Shown in pieces: positions 21,348 to 32,090 of a stretch of DNA of 64,000 nucleotides. Numbering within the stretch: position 1 is the first letter of the stretch; the number at the start of each line of letters is the position of its first letter. Location of the stretch: NCBI RefSeq assembly GCF_035046485.1, contig NC_085137.1, positions 132,560,703 to 132,624,702 on the forward strand. The letters run 5' to 3'. Both the position numbers and the translations under genes were made by a program. A model generated the notes under the pieces. It made no database searches and had not been told where the DNA came from. It saw only the letters and a list, made by a program, of their open reading frames with translations. This DNA comes from Aedes albopictus. Its lineage: Eukaryota > Arthropoda > Insecta > Diptera > Culicidae.

Positions 21348-22148
21348 GTTGATGTTTCTTCTGAAATAAAAAAAAACCGGGCTCTGTAAACTAGATGATT
21401 AAAATTTGAAGTTGCTTAAAGTGGTCAAAAAATGTAGCAAAGTAGAAAAGAAACAAATCTCACAAATAAAATATTTAATTTTCAAACATAATCAAAGTTA
21501 CTGTATTGATAAAAAAAACATATTTCTGGATTGGTAAAAGTAATTTTCACTAGAATATTTGATGAAAATAATCATTGCGGGCCTTCAGCTAAAATTTTTG
21601 TTTCAAATATCTCAACAACAACAGCAGCCACTAACGTTGAGTAAACGAATGTCTTAATAACTGTTTACTGCATTCGTTTTATGGTATGACAAGCTTTGCC
21701 ATCTGAAGAATCGAATGAACTGAACAAAATAAATTAGTTCAAATTAAATGTGTAAATAAGAAACTTGATCTCAGAAAAAATGTTGCGGAAATGCCTTTAT
21801 CGATTTTTCCAGGTTTTAATGACTGGATTTCTTAGACAACTAGTTGAGAAAGAGAATGTGATAAAAAATTGGTATTTAGTGATAAATAATGTTGAAATTA
21901 TTAAAAACACTTTTGTGCAAATACAAATTAGGAGAATGAAGTTAATTGTCAAAGAACTCGGCTGTTCTTCAAAATATCATGACAATTGAAAGGAAATGCA
22001 AAAATGTGGATAACAATATGCTGTAATCTGAAAAAAGTTGGTAGAAATCATCAGAGCAGTTCATTTTATTTAATAAACAAAGTGTATTTAAAATTTCTGA
22101 AACAGTATATAATAATTAAAAAAAAAAAACAAGTATCGCGTTTTTGTA
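21348..22148. other. AT-rich spacer, no gene seen
   Basis: Very AT-rich. Short frames at 21,765-22,192 are lysine- and isoleucine-rich and show no domain. Confidence 0.35.
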
Positions 22149-22360
22149 TCATACGGGCGTTTCTCTACATCGATTTTCTCTTCCGTCAATAACTTGACCG
22201 GGAAACAAGTTTGGTTATTTGTATTGTTCTAGATGCTAGCGCCAGTCGTCCTTCACAGGAACACACCGAGCAATCATCCGTTTACTGCTCGTGGTTCCTG
22301 GTATAATCCAAAGAGAAAATCGATGAAGAGAAACCGATCATTGTAGATACGCCCGTATGA
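22149..22360. mobile_element. 212-bp inverted-repeat element, termini TCATACGGGCGT
   Basis: TCATACGGGCGT at the left is mirrored by ACGCCCGTATGA at the right. Inner CATCGATTTTCTCTT is mirrored near 22,314-22,330. It abuts the next element with only 6 bp between. No target duplication was resolved. Confidence 0.6.
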
Positions 22361-22366
22361 CACTAA

Positions 22367-23307
22367 AGCCTGTATCCGCAATAATCGGAACACAGAAGTA
22401 CGGTTGTAGCTCTGCAATAAATCGGTAAAATTTGCCAAAAAATTGACTGAGAACTCTTTGGTGTATGTTTATTATTTATGCCAAGTTTCATAAAATTCGA
22501 TGCATTTCTTTTAACTGTGGATGAAAAACAAACAGACGTGGTTTTAGGCATTTTGTACAATCATGACCAATTTTCATTCGCATTCTAGATTATTCTTTTA
22601 CGCTACAGTTCAAAGTTCTGTGAGGATAATTATGGAATTTCGTTAGCAATTATGATACTTATAGGGACACTTTCTTTCAAAATTTCATCAACATTGATCA
22701 ATTGGTGTGAAAGCTACTGGTGTTGATAGGGGTGAGTTTTAGTAAAACATTTTCGTTTTTATCATGTGCGATATTTGCCTATTCATTACTTTTGAATTTC
22801 TTTGTCAACTTTCATGAAATTTTCACAGAAGGTAGTTGATTATGTGTGTATTTTATGCCTACAAAATTTGATGATTATTGTACTTTCAATAGTACAATCA
22901 AAACAATAAAGGGTGCTGACTAATTGCTGACTGAGGGGCTAAAATCACGTTCAGTACCAATACATGTTTCGACTATAAAATTGTTGATAGTGCATCGATT
23001 TGTTTGAAATTTTGCCCATGTAAGAAATGTAGATCGAGAGGTTTGTGTTCAAAATTATAGCCATTTCCTTTGCCGAATTCAAAAGTTACTGCGCTGACAA
23101 GCAAAACTAGGAGCTGTACAAAATTCAATGGCGCCCATTCTACTATTTCATTGCTACAACAAAAAGTACTGCACTGATTCACATGAAATTTTGCAGATGA
23201 AATGAACACATCTTAAGATGCTGTCAGGCCAAATTTGAGCAATTTTAATGTATCTATTGCAGAGTTACAGCCGTACTTCTGTGTCCCGATTATTGCGGAT
23301 ACAGGCT
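22367..23307. mobile_element. 941-bp inverted-repeat element, termini AGCCTGTATCCGCAAT
   Basis: The first 50 bp (AGCCTGTATCCGCAATAATC onward, through GTACGG) are inverted at 23,255-23,307. The interior is AT-rich and contains a short palindrome ATTGTACTTTCAATAGTACAAT near 22,877, split here as ATTGTACTTTC and AATAGTACAAT. There is no transposase frame and no target duplication was resolved. Confidence 0.65.
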
Positions 23308-24310
23308 GAATATACAAGAAATACAATCTGCTCACGTCAAATTCTTCAAAGAAGAATAATGTAGCAGCTACAGCCCAGCAATGAACCCGGTTGACACCGC
23401 CATTTGCCAAAACGTGTCAAATGAGCAAACGGCCGACAATGCAGCAAATGACCCTCATTATTGTTATTATTTAGTAAGTGTTGAAGAAGGCCGAGTTAGC
23501 AGCAGAGACCGTCTACAAATCATTGTCCGTCCGACTGACTGTCTCTCTCTACTGACATCACACCGCCGCGCGCACGCATATCAACGTCCTGCGGGTCGAC
23601 CGCTTGGTCGGTCGGTTCAAGGAAAGGGAAACCTCTTTTTCGCCGTCTGTCCGTCACGCAACACAACGACGACGACGATGGCAGCCGGCAATTGTTTCTG
23701 CGTCTTTTGTTTTGCTCCCGTTGTTGTTTGCCGACGGATGTCACTTAGCGCATGGTTGTTTGTTTTGTTCGCTGCGCGAGTGCATTGCGATGCACGGTAG
23801 TGCGATGTAGGATCCCGGTTGAGGAGTGGGAAGTACAAACTAAAACATGCTTGTTTTCTGTATAAATTCGTGGTAGGCAATCTAATCCCGTACACCGTGT
23901 AACTATCTCAGAACATTATGTTCCTCCCCGGTTTTGCGTATCTACGGACGTTTGTTGAACCTTTACTGCCCTCGCGCGTAGTAGCATAAACCCATTACCA
24001 ACGCAATCAACATCGTGGGGTTCGACTTATCGAGCGCGTGGAAAAACAACTAACCGCAAATCGAATTAAATCGAGCACTGCAAGAAATTGCCCCGGACCA
24101 GGTCGCCCCACTGACTGACGTGCTTTCACAGGGCGTGGGACCGCCCAGTAGCTCGCCCAGTATCAACTGCTTAATGCCCGAGCGTGGAGTAATGAAAATT
24201 TAATTTTCAATTAATATCTAATAATAAAATCCAAACTTACCATCGCCACCATGCCCATTGCCCATGCATGCGTTATTGTTGGCGTTGTTGTTTTGCGCAC
24301 TTTGACTAAC
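23308..24310. other. Low-repeat, GC-richer island; possible host non-coding sequence
   Basis: No transposon signatures. The island includes GACGACGACGATGG (23,666) and TAAT-rich blocks near 24,195-24,235. Frames on both strands overlap without domain similarity, the longest being 139 codons at 23,381-23,800. Possibly host sequence. Confidence 0.35.
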
Positions 24311-25229
24311 TGGTTGGAACTATGGGGGAAATTGGGCAAAATACGTATTTTCCGAATATTTTTGCATGTAGCAGTATAATTTGTCAAATGTTTTAGGCTC
24401 AGTGTACCAGTTATGTCTATAGTACCTCAAATTAGTTATAGTTGACTTCCACCCTTTAACGATGAAAAACAACATGAAAAATTGTGTGAATACAATATGG
24501 TACAGGGTTCCTATCATTGGCACACGCCGTAATAAATACTAAAAGTAGTTTTGGCTCGGTTTGTTTATTTTTCCTGTAAAGTATTGAAACTACACAATCA
24601 TTTGACAAATTGGAAACATTCGTCGGTCTTCTTCTTATTTTTGTAGAAATAGTTTTCCTTAGGTATAGTGCGATAACTGGAACAGGCACTCTATTTAAAA
24701 AAAACAAGTACTTGTGATCTCAGATACGAATTGCAATAGAGAGATCAGACAACCTTAGGAAGCGCTCATAACTAAAAAAAGCAGCTTCCGATAGACGAAA
24801 GGATGGTAAAATAAAGAATACCGTAATCCGGGTAACATTGAGAAAAATTTTCGATTTATCTTGAAAAATTCTCTTGTTAAAGCAAACGTTACATGCTTAA
24901 TATTTGTAAAACAAGTACTGGCCCTCTGAGAATGTGTTACTCGAAAAAGAATTGTAAAACTTAAAAACATGTTAAAATAGACTTTTTAATCTAATTTATG
25001 ATATTATTGATTTGGGGTAACATTGATCGTGTTAGTGATCAATGTTTGTTTATGTTGAGAATACCCTTACTTACTAAATTTTTGGTCTCTGATTTCAAAT
25101 GTGTTGTCCTAATTCTTTTAAGTTGTTTACTTTTTGTATTATTTTTGGATTAAAATCCTCTTTACCGCGAATAACGCCTAAAGGTAAGAAATTGCTTAAG
25201 GAATTAATAGCCTACTTAGAATAAATCGT
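24311..25229. other. AT-rich spacer, no gene seen
   Basis: Contains two GGTAACATTGA strings (24,830 and 25,016), possibly from an unrecognised repeat. No coding similarity. Confidence 0.3.
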
Positions 25230-25806
25230 ATATGGGTCATTCCATATGAAGTGACCGGCAAAATGTGAAAACTTGCAATCGACCATCACGGATTTGAACC
25301 AAATTTTGTTGAAACATTTGTTTAGATGGAAAAAGAAAAAATCGTGGCAACACCCCTCGTTTTGGCCGATATGAAAATTATCCTCTCTTTCTTTTATTTT
25401 TATCATTGAAACGATTGCACATACACATTTACGACCTTTGGTTTTTTTTTTGAAGGAAATCGTTCAGAGAATACAGAAAAATATTATTTTTTGATACAGT
25501 GTTGCCAGATATCATATTTTTCAATTTTAAAACTAAATATCGATTTTTCTCAAAATACGTATATTTTGATTTAAAAATTTTTGATTCCATCGTGTTTATC
25601 AGACGTTTTTCGATCGAAAAAGCTTAACTCCCCAAGGTAATTTGCATCGTTCCTGAGATATACCTTTTTTAAGAAAAAATATTCATTTTTTCATATAAAG
25701 TATCATATAAAATCAAGTGCAGTTTATAAATTTCGCAAAAAAAACATTGTTCGATGCCATATAAAGACTTTTTGTGCTGATTTGAACAATATCAAGTATA
25801 ATAACT

Positions 25807-25980
25807 CAAGTAACACACTTGTCACCGAAGAGTCACGGCGGCGCAGGTTTTTGTTGCGCAGAAGTCACTGTGACTTACTTCTAACAAATAAACACTTACT
25901 TGCTAGAAGTAAGTCACAGTGACTTCTGTGCAACAATAACCTGCGCCACCGTGACTCTTCGGTGACAAGTGTGTTACTTG
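25807..25980. mobile_element. 174-bp palindromic MITE nested in the left arm
   Basis: CAAGTAACACACTTGTCACC at the left is mirrored at the right, and the arms pair almost to the centre (GACTTACTTCTA... and its inverse). The matching place in the right arm of the enclosing structure (about 31,055) lacks it, which shows that it inserted after the arms existed. Confidence 0.8.
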
Positions 25981-26718
25981 GGAAGGATTAAAAAATGTGA
26001 CAGTGTTGCCAGTTCATCAATTATGAGTCTATCGTAATGGAAAGGCATAACCTGTTGAACTAAAAAAATGTATCTATTGAGATCATCAATTCTAAACAAA
26101 TTTCATATATTTAAACATTATCTGAACGGAAGTGCTGCCAAATATGTAATATTTATTGTAGAAATCTTAATTTTAGTAGAACTTTAGTATGAAATCTAAT
26201 TAACAAGCCAAAAGTATTTTTTTTATTAAGGTTTAGTACATTTGGCAACATCGACGTAAAATATATTCAGGAAAACATTGTTGCTTGACATGGATATTCG
26301 TTGCCGTTCGTCGCAGTTTTGATCGCAAGCGAATGAATGAATGGTGAATGATGAAGAATGCTGGTGAGTGATTGAAGCGGTTGCTGTCGTCGCTGACAAG
26401 CAAACACACAAACTAAAGCGACAATCGTTCGCTGCAACCAATCATGGAGTAGCAATCATGAATTGTGTTGCCATCTATGCTCATACTCATGCAGTGTTGC
26501 CAAATATGCTCGATGTATAAAAAACAGAAATCATTTTTTTTTTCTTTTTATTTAGAAATCATTTGTTTTTATTTGGTGTTATCTATTTACGAAAGCTTTT
26601 GTGGAAATTAGATGTTTACAATAAAAATTACATGCGTGGCAACACTTCCATCTACAACATTGTTGAAATGAATAAAATGACAATTGAAATGAATTTCACA
26701 ATAGATACATTTTATATT

Positions 26719-29700
26719 TTAATAATGTCCGCGAAAAGTGAGTGCGCAGTCCAATGTAACACCCAAATCTTTAACTTGGTGAACACGTTCTAATTGAAGA
26801 CCGGCAATAGTGTAAGGATACAATAAGGGCTTAGCCTTACGACTGTACGAAATAACGTTACATTTACTAATACTAAGAGTGAGATAATTCCTAGAGCACC
26901 ATCCTTCGAACTTATCGATCAGTTTCTGTAGATTCCAGCAATCCTCGAGGCCTCTGATCACCATGTAGATCTTTACATCGTCTGCATAAAACAAGCGAAA
27001 TCCAGGTGGAAGCAGCATTTCAACTTCATTTATAAAAATGATGAAGAGCAATGGCCCAAGATTACTCCCTTGTGGAACTCCGGATATATTGGTGAAAACT
27101 GCAGATCGAGCGGATCCAATTTCAACACACAGTGCGCGGTCGGTGAGATATGAGCTAAACCAGCAGACGAAGGGCGATGACATACCAATTTTTTTCAGCC
27201 TAGCTAGTAGAATGCCGTGATCTACTCTGTCAAAGGCAGCTTTGAGATCGGTGTATACAGCATCGACTTGAAGTCCAGAATCCATGTTACGGAGACAAGT
27301 TGTAACAAAGTCTACTAAATTTGTCGATACGGAGCGCTTAGGGAAAAATCCATGTTGATCCTGGGATATATAGTTCTGGCAGCTAGCAAAAAGTGAATCA
27401 TTGATGATTATTTCAAAGACCTTAGAGCAAGCGCAAAGCGATGTGATACCGCGATAATTTTCGACGTTTGATTTGTCTCCTTTTTTGAAAACCGGAAACA
27501 TAACGGAATCTTTCCAAGCAGTGGGAAATTTGCTCTGCTGCAAAGATGCATTGAAGAGCACAGTCAGAGGGTGGATGAAAGCTTCAGCACATTTTACAAT
27601 CAGGCTTGACGGAATGCCATCCGGACCCGCTGAGTAGGAAGTTTTCAATTTTCCAATGGCAGATTCGACGTGACGGGATGTTATTCTAAAAGTGTTGAAA
27701 TCGATTACGTCTAATGGTGTGTCCTGGAGAGCATCAGAGATCTCCTGAGATGATGCTGAGTCGTCGTTGAAAACTTGCTTAAAATGGGTAGCAAAGAGGT
27801 TGCATTTTTCAAGAGAGGTTCTCGCGGTTTTGTTGCCTAAAAACATTTCAACGGGAAGTCCATTTTGTTTTCTTTTTGAATCCACAAATGACCAGAAACG
27901 CTTGGGGTTACGACGTAGATCTTCCTGTGTGCGAATCACATAGCGTTTGTAGAGAAAACGATTGTACAATCGGTATCGCTGACTAGCTCTGTTAAACTGT
28001 TGTTTCAGCAGTGTACATCTTGATGCGCAATATCTACGCAAAGCTTTTGATCTTAATCTTTTAAGAGTGCGAAGACGTCTGTTGGACCAAGCCGGTTTAC
28101 GAATAGGCAGACGAGGCGGTACGCAGTCGATGATAGCACGATTTACTACTTCGTTGAAGAATTCTACTGCACTGTCGATGCAATCCGATGTTTCGATGAA
28201 ACTCCAGTCAACTTCTTGAATTCCTGCGCTTAGAGCTACGTAGTCAGCACGTCGAAAATCCAACCCTGAAAGATCTGCAATGTCTTCGAACCGAACAGCT
28301 TGACTCAACTTCACAGAGACTTGCAATGCTGGGTGAGCTTGGTCGAGGGTAGTTAATGGTTCGATCGCTTCCGAAACAGTACAATTACGAGGCTCGTTTG
28401 CCAGCACAAGGTCGAGTAGTCCACCATAACAATTAGCCACATGGTTGATCTGGGTTAAGCCATGAAGACAGAATCCATCCAGCAAGGAAGAGCAGGCTGC
28501 AGATATGTTCGAGTTTATAGCATCTACTGAAGGCAATCCATCATCAGAAGTTGACCAAGTAAGACCGGATTGGTTGTAGTCCCCGAATTGCAGAATTTGG
28601 TCCGAGAGTGCCATGTTGGAAATAACCGTCCCTAACGAGCTAATGTGATTATTGATATCCAAGAGGTTGAATTTCCGGTCTGGTGGTAGATTCATAACGC
28701 CAAGGTGAAAGCAACTAGAAGCGATTTTGATCCTAACCCACAGATGCTCAAGTGTATTGCAGACAATGGAAGGATCTAAGCAGCAAGACCAACGTGAGGA
28801 GACCGCGATAAGAACGCCACTGCCTCGTGACTTTGCACTGTTAGTCCTATTACGATCGTTTCGGAAAACGGTGAATGAGTCGCCAAACAGTTGGGCTGAG
28901 AATATACGTTCATCGAGCCAAGTCTCGGTCAAAACAATAACGTCGTAGTGAGATTCTGATGCGGTTAACACGAAGTCATCGATTTTAGTGCGTAATCCTC
29001 TAACGTTCTGGTAGTAGATGAGCAGTTGACGACCGTTGAATACCACCGAAGATTCGTGAATGTCTCCATTTTCACCAACGTGTTCATCACGGCTGCCGGA
29101 AGTAATATCATCAGTGCGAATAATGCTATTGGCTTGATCGTACTTGCCTAGAAACGTCGATTGGAAGACCCCTCCACCCGACCCAAACACAGGACCGGGA
29201 CGACTGCAGGTCGCTGGCTGGATGGTCTGGACTGTGATGGGTGGCTTCAGGGCTTCCATAGAGCTAAGTATTGTGCGTCCCGGAGGCTGAGGAGAACTTT
29301 GGCGTTGACATTGGAAAGAACTGGACCGTGGTGTGATATCTTCGTTGGCATCCCTTGAGCTGCATGGTGAAACCTCGTCAGAGCATATACAGTTCATATA
29401 TAGCGAATACTTGCCTGATGGCACAGGGCGGGAGACCTTTCCGCCAGACCCAAACACAGGACCGGGACGACTGCAGGCCGCTGGCTGGATGGTCTGGACT
29501 GTGATGGGAGGTTCCGGGTCTCCCGTTGTGCGAGTTGATGTGCGTCCCGGAGTTGATGATGAAAAACGATATTCGAAAAGGTGCGACTTATTTTGGTCGA
29601 CTTCGCTAGGGGTAATAATGGCATCAGAGCTGGTTATGTTTATTGTTGAATTATACTCGCCTGATAGCATAGGCTGGAAGACCCCATCACCTAGTCCAGA

Positions 29701-29973
29701 CACAGGACCGGGACGGCTGTTGAGCGCTGGCTGGATGGTCAGGACTGTGCTGGCAGGCTCCGGGGCTTCCGTAGTGCAAATTGTTGTGCGTCCCGGGTTC
29801 ATCGATCTGTTGTAATTGACATCATCAGTGCGGATAAGGTTCATACAATTAATTAACTTGCCTGGAGACACATTCTGGAAGACCCCTTCCGCCTGCCCAG
29901 ACACAGGACCGGGACGGCTGTTGAGCGCTGGCTGGATGGTCTGGACTGTGCTGGGGGGCTCCGGGGCTTCCAT
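26719..29973 (-). CDS. CR1/T1-like LINE ORF2 (endonuclease and reverse transcriptase), C-terminus missing
   Basis: A single open frame of just over 1,080 codons carries an endonuclease followed by a reverse transcriptase, the protein that nicks the target and copies LINE RNA into it. Residues 1-310 are a repetitive linker with four copies of a TVQTIQPA...SRPGPV unit. The endonuclease starts near residue 315 (YYQNVRGLRTK), with LTETWLDE near 350 and FGDYNQSG near 465. The reverse transcriptase has GDKSNVENYRGI, AVYTDLKAAFDRVDH, ISGVPQGSNLGPLLF and the catalytic FYADD near 998. There is no RNase H domain, as expected for the CR1/Jockey group. I favour CR1/T1 over Jockey from the NYRGI and VPQGS contexts. 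The likely start is the ATG at 29,973. The frame stops after LTFRGHY, where the family normally continues for a further C-terminal region, so this copy is truncated at its 3' end. ORF1 lies 60 bp upstream. Confidence 0.75.
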   Translation of the reverse strand: MEAPEPPSTVQTIQPALNSRPGPVSGQAEGVFQNVSPGKLINCMNLIRTDDVNYNRSMNPGRTTICTTEAPEPASTVLTIQPALNSRPGPVSGLGDGVFQPMLSGEYNSTINITSSDAIITPSEVDQNKSHLFEYRFSSSTPGRTSTRTTGDPEPPITVQTIQPAACSRPGPVFGSGGKVSRPVPSGKYSLYMNCICSDEVSPCSSRDANEDITPRSSSFQCQRQSSPQPPGRTILSSMEALKPPITVQTIQPATCSRPGPVFGSGGGVFQSTFLGKYDQANSIIRTDDITSGSRDEHVGENGDIHESSVVFNGRQLLIYYQNVRGLRTKIDDFVLTASESHYDVIVLTETWLDERIFSAQLFGDSFTVFRNDRNRTNSAKSRGSGVLIAVSSRWSCCLDPSIVCNTLEHLWVRIKIASSCFHLGVMNLPPDRKFNLLDINNHISSLGTVISNMALSDQILQFGDYNQSGLTWSTSDDGLPSVDAINSNISAACSSLLDGFCLHGLTQINHVANCYGGLLDLVLANEPRNCTVSEAIEPLTTLDQAHPALQVSVKLSQAVRFEDIADLSGLDFRRADYVALSAGIQEVDWSFIETSDCIDSAVEFFNEVVNRAIIDCVPPRLPIRKPAWSNRRLRTLKRLRSKALRRYCASRCTLLKQQFNRASQRYRLYNRFLYKRYVIRTQEDLRRNPKRFWSFVDSKRKQNGLPVEMFLGNKTARTSLEKCNLFATHFKQVFNDDSASSQEISDALQDTPLDVIDFNTFRITSRHVESAIGKLKTSYSAGPDGIPSSLIVKCAEAFIHPLTVLFNASLQQSKFPTAWKDSVMFPVFKKGDKSNVENYRGITSLCACSKVFEIIINDSLFASCQNYISQDQHGFFPKRSVSTNLVDFVTTCLRNMDSGLQVDAVYTDLKAAFDRVDHGILLARLKKIGMSSPFVCWFSSYLTDRALCVEIGSARSAVFTNISGVPQGSNLGPLLFIIFINEVEMLLPPGFRLFYADDVKIYMVIRGLEDCWNLQKLIDKFEGWCSRNYLTLSISKCNVISYSRKAKPLLYPYTIAGLQLERVHQVKDLGVTLDCALTFRGHY

Positions 29974-30005
29974 AGTGCAAAACAATGTGCGTCCCGGGTG
30001 TGGCG
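29160..30005 (-). repeat. Four direct repeats of about 120 bp inside the LINE ORF2 5' region
   Basis: The core containing CACAGGACCGGGACG, CGCTGGCTGGATGGTC and GTGCGTCCCGG occurs near 29,190, 29,460, 29,700 and 29,900 on the plus strand. Start-to-start spacings are about 273, 245 and 200 bp. On the coding strand each encodes PGRT, then PEPP or a variant, then TVQTIQPA and SRPGPV. Cores are well conserved while spacers differ. The units keep the reading frame open. Confidence 0.75.
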
Positions 30006-30035
30006 AACAGGACGTCGATAGGTTGTAGGCTGATT

Positions 30036-30572
30036 CTACTGCGAATTTGGAAGACGAACCGCAGAGGCGTTTTTTTGGTTGGGCTCGAAAGGACGGACCG
30101 ATATACCCTCTGGCCAGTAAAACGAGTCGCCAACTACGTTTGAAACTGCTTTAGTAACCGTTACTTTGAAGGATACAAACGATAGGTCCTCGATCTGCTT
30201 TCCACGAGGAACCAGTTTCGTAACAGTGACAGATGATGGGTGGATGTTTGAGATATCCATAACATGCTTCTTGACGTCTTCATCGTTTTGATCGGGCTCG
30301 AATGGTGTCACGTAGAAGGACATGACGTCATTACCGGGCTGGGAACTACTCGCTACTTTCAGTTGAGTACGGTTAGGTTCGGTGTTCACATGAGGGCTAG
30401 TACAGCTGTTCACATCAACTGTACGGCCAGTAGATCTTTCACCTTTGTGATGGATATTATTGCGTGGTGACACTGGTATTCTATCACACGGAGAAGCGTT
30501 GGAATGGGTGGGAGCTGCTGGTGTCGAGATGTTAGTATGAGGTTTTCTTGTACTCGTAACAATAACTGTCAA
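30036..30572 (-). pseudogene. C-terminal part of CR1/T1-like LINE ORF1
   Basis: The 178-codon frame ends with VTKLVPRGKQIEDLSFVSFK (in part) followed by FYWPEGISVRPFEPN. That is the conserved C-terminal segment of ORF1 proteins in CR1/T1-type insect LINEs, which bind the element RNA. The frame has no ATG at its beginning and is preceded by a TGA, so the N-terminal part (often with zinc fingers in this group) is missing or frameshifted. It lies directly upstream of ORF2 on the same strand. Confidence 0.65.
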
Positions 30573-30612
30573 TCATCGGTTCATTTTGTCAGATAGGACC
30601 ACACAGACGAAA

Positions 30613-30875
30613 CACAGACAAACAGACGTAACTTTGGCGAAATTTCCATCGACCACGGTCTTAACGATTTTTTCAAACATTCATAGTTGTAGCTTTCACA
30701 ACCAGAGGTGCGCGCATCGTTTTTCTAAGTGTTTGACGTTTCACACTAGTGCCTTCTGTTGACGATATTGTACAATGCAGTGTATCGTGAAACATTTTCA
30801 CCAGGTGGTGGTAGTGTGAACTAGGCGATGGGTTTTCACGAAAATTATTCTAGGTGTTACGTCTGTTTGCCTGTG
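30613..30875. mobile_element. 263-bp MITE, termini CACAGRCAAACAGACGTAAC
   Basis: The left end CACAGACAAACAGACGTAAC is mirrored by GTTACGTCTGTTTGCCTGTG at the right (one difference). It lies immediately upstream of the LINE ORF1 remnant and may have removed its 5' part. Its interior repeats a TTCACACTAG-like block in both directions. The target duplication is unclear. Confidence 0.7.
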
Positions 30876-31549
30876 AAGAAAAAGTCAACAACAAGGTCGT
30901 AAAAGAAGATGTGTATTGTTTTTATCTTGCTCACAGATCTTGCAACACACATGGTTCGATTTTTCAGAATGACCTGTACATTGTCCAAACACTTGAAGGT
31001 TAGGTTTCATGATATAATAAAAAAAAGGTAAACTGGCAACACTGTCACATTTTTTTAATCCTTTTCATACTCGATATTGCTCAAATCAGCACAAAACGTC
31101 TTTATGTGGCATCGAACAATGTTTTTTTACGAAATTTATAAACTGCACCTGATTTTATATGAAAAAAATGAATATCTTTTCCTAAAAACGCTATATCTCA
31201 GGAACGACGCAAATTACCTTGGGGAGTTAAGCTTTTTCGATGGAAAAACGTCTGATAAACACGATGGAATCAAAATTTTTAAATCAAAATATACGTATTT
31301 TGAGAAAAAACTTTAGTTTTAAAATTGAAATATATGATATCTGGCAACACTGTATCAAAAAAATAATATTTTTTCTGGATTCCCTGAACGATTTCCTTAA
31401 AAAAAGCCAAAGGTCGAAAATGTGTATGTGCAATCGTTTCAATGATAAAAATAAAAGAAAGAGAGGATAATTTTCAAATCGGCTAAATCAAATTTGGTTC
31501 AAATCCGTGATGGTCGATTGTCGGTCACTTGGCGCGGAATGACCCATAT

Positions 31550-32090
31550 TTTATTGAAAAAGAACACTTTCATAAAAGTTTCTTTTATTTATTCTGACTC
31601 TATGATATCATATTAAAGTTATACAGAGATTTCTGACCTAGTATTGTATCTGGTATTGATACCAAGCATGAATGTTTGACAATGTATCTCATTTTGTAAC
31701 ACAGTTAACCCTTAACCACCTGGGACGACTCTTTCTGACTTCCAAATGGCTCGTTCTCCGAAACTAGGGCACCAAATTGCATTCGGTTTGAAGTATCATC
31801 AAGGGGAAGAGTGTAACAATGATTTGGCGGGGATCCCCCTATGACCCTCCCCCTTTTCTGCGAGGTGGATCTAACTGTGGCATGATCCATAATATTCCCT
31901 ACTAACAAAAGTAGCTGCATAACAGCTTATGGAGCAAACGCTCTTGGAAGAAAGCTAGTATTAGCTTTTATACAGCACAAATGTTAGTTGGGTTACCATA
32001 TCATCATAAATTCGACTGGAAAACAGCATGTTATTGTCGTTGCTAGTGACAGATTATTCTATACATGTAATTTCGGAGCTGATAAGGCCA
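31550..32090. other. Spacer, no gene seen
   Basis: No recognisable coding or repeat structure. The plus-strand frame at 31,988-32,371 is created by the tandem repeat that follows. Confidence 0.3.

Larger units (their letters stand above)
25234..31545. mobile_element. Large inverted-repeat structure (GGGTCATTCC termini) enclosing a LINE
   Basis: The left arm (25,234 to about 26,012) and the right arm (about 31,030-31,545) are inverted copies, starting GGGTCATTCC and flanked by ATAT on each side. Pairing runs through blocks such as AAATACGTATATTTTGATTT and the segment ending AGTGTTGCCAGTT. Between the arms lie about 700 bp of AT-rich DNA, a minus-strand CR1-like LINE and a small MITE. The original element was probably a foldback transposon that received later insertions. 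No transposase frame was found. Confidence 0.65.

Noticed and set aside
23381..23800. 139-codon plus-strand frame
   Set aside because: Overlapped by three other frames of similar size; composition is arginine/cysteine-rich from GC-rich DNA and no domain is seen.
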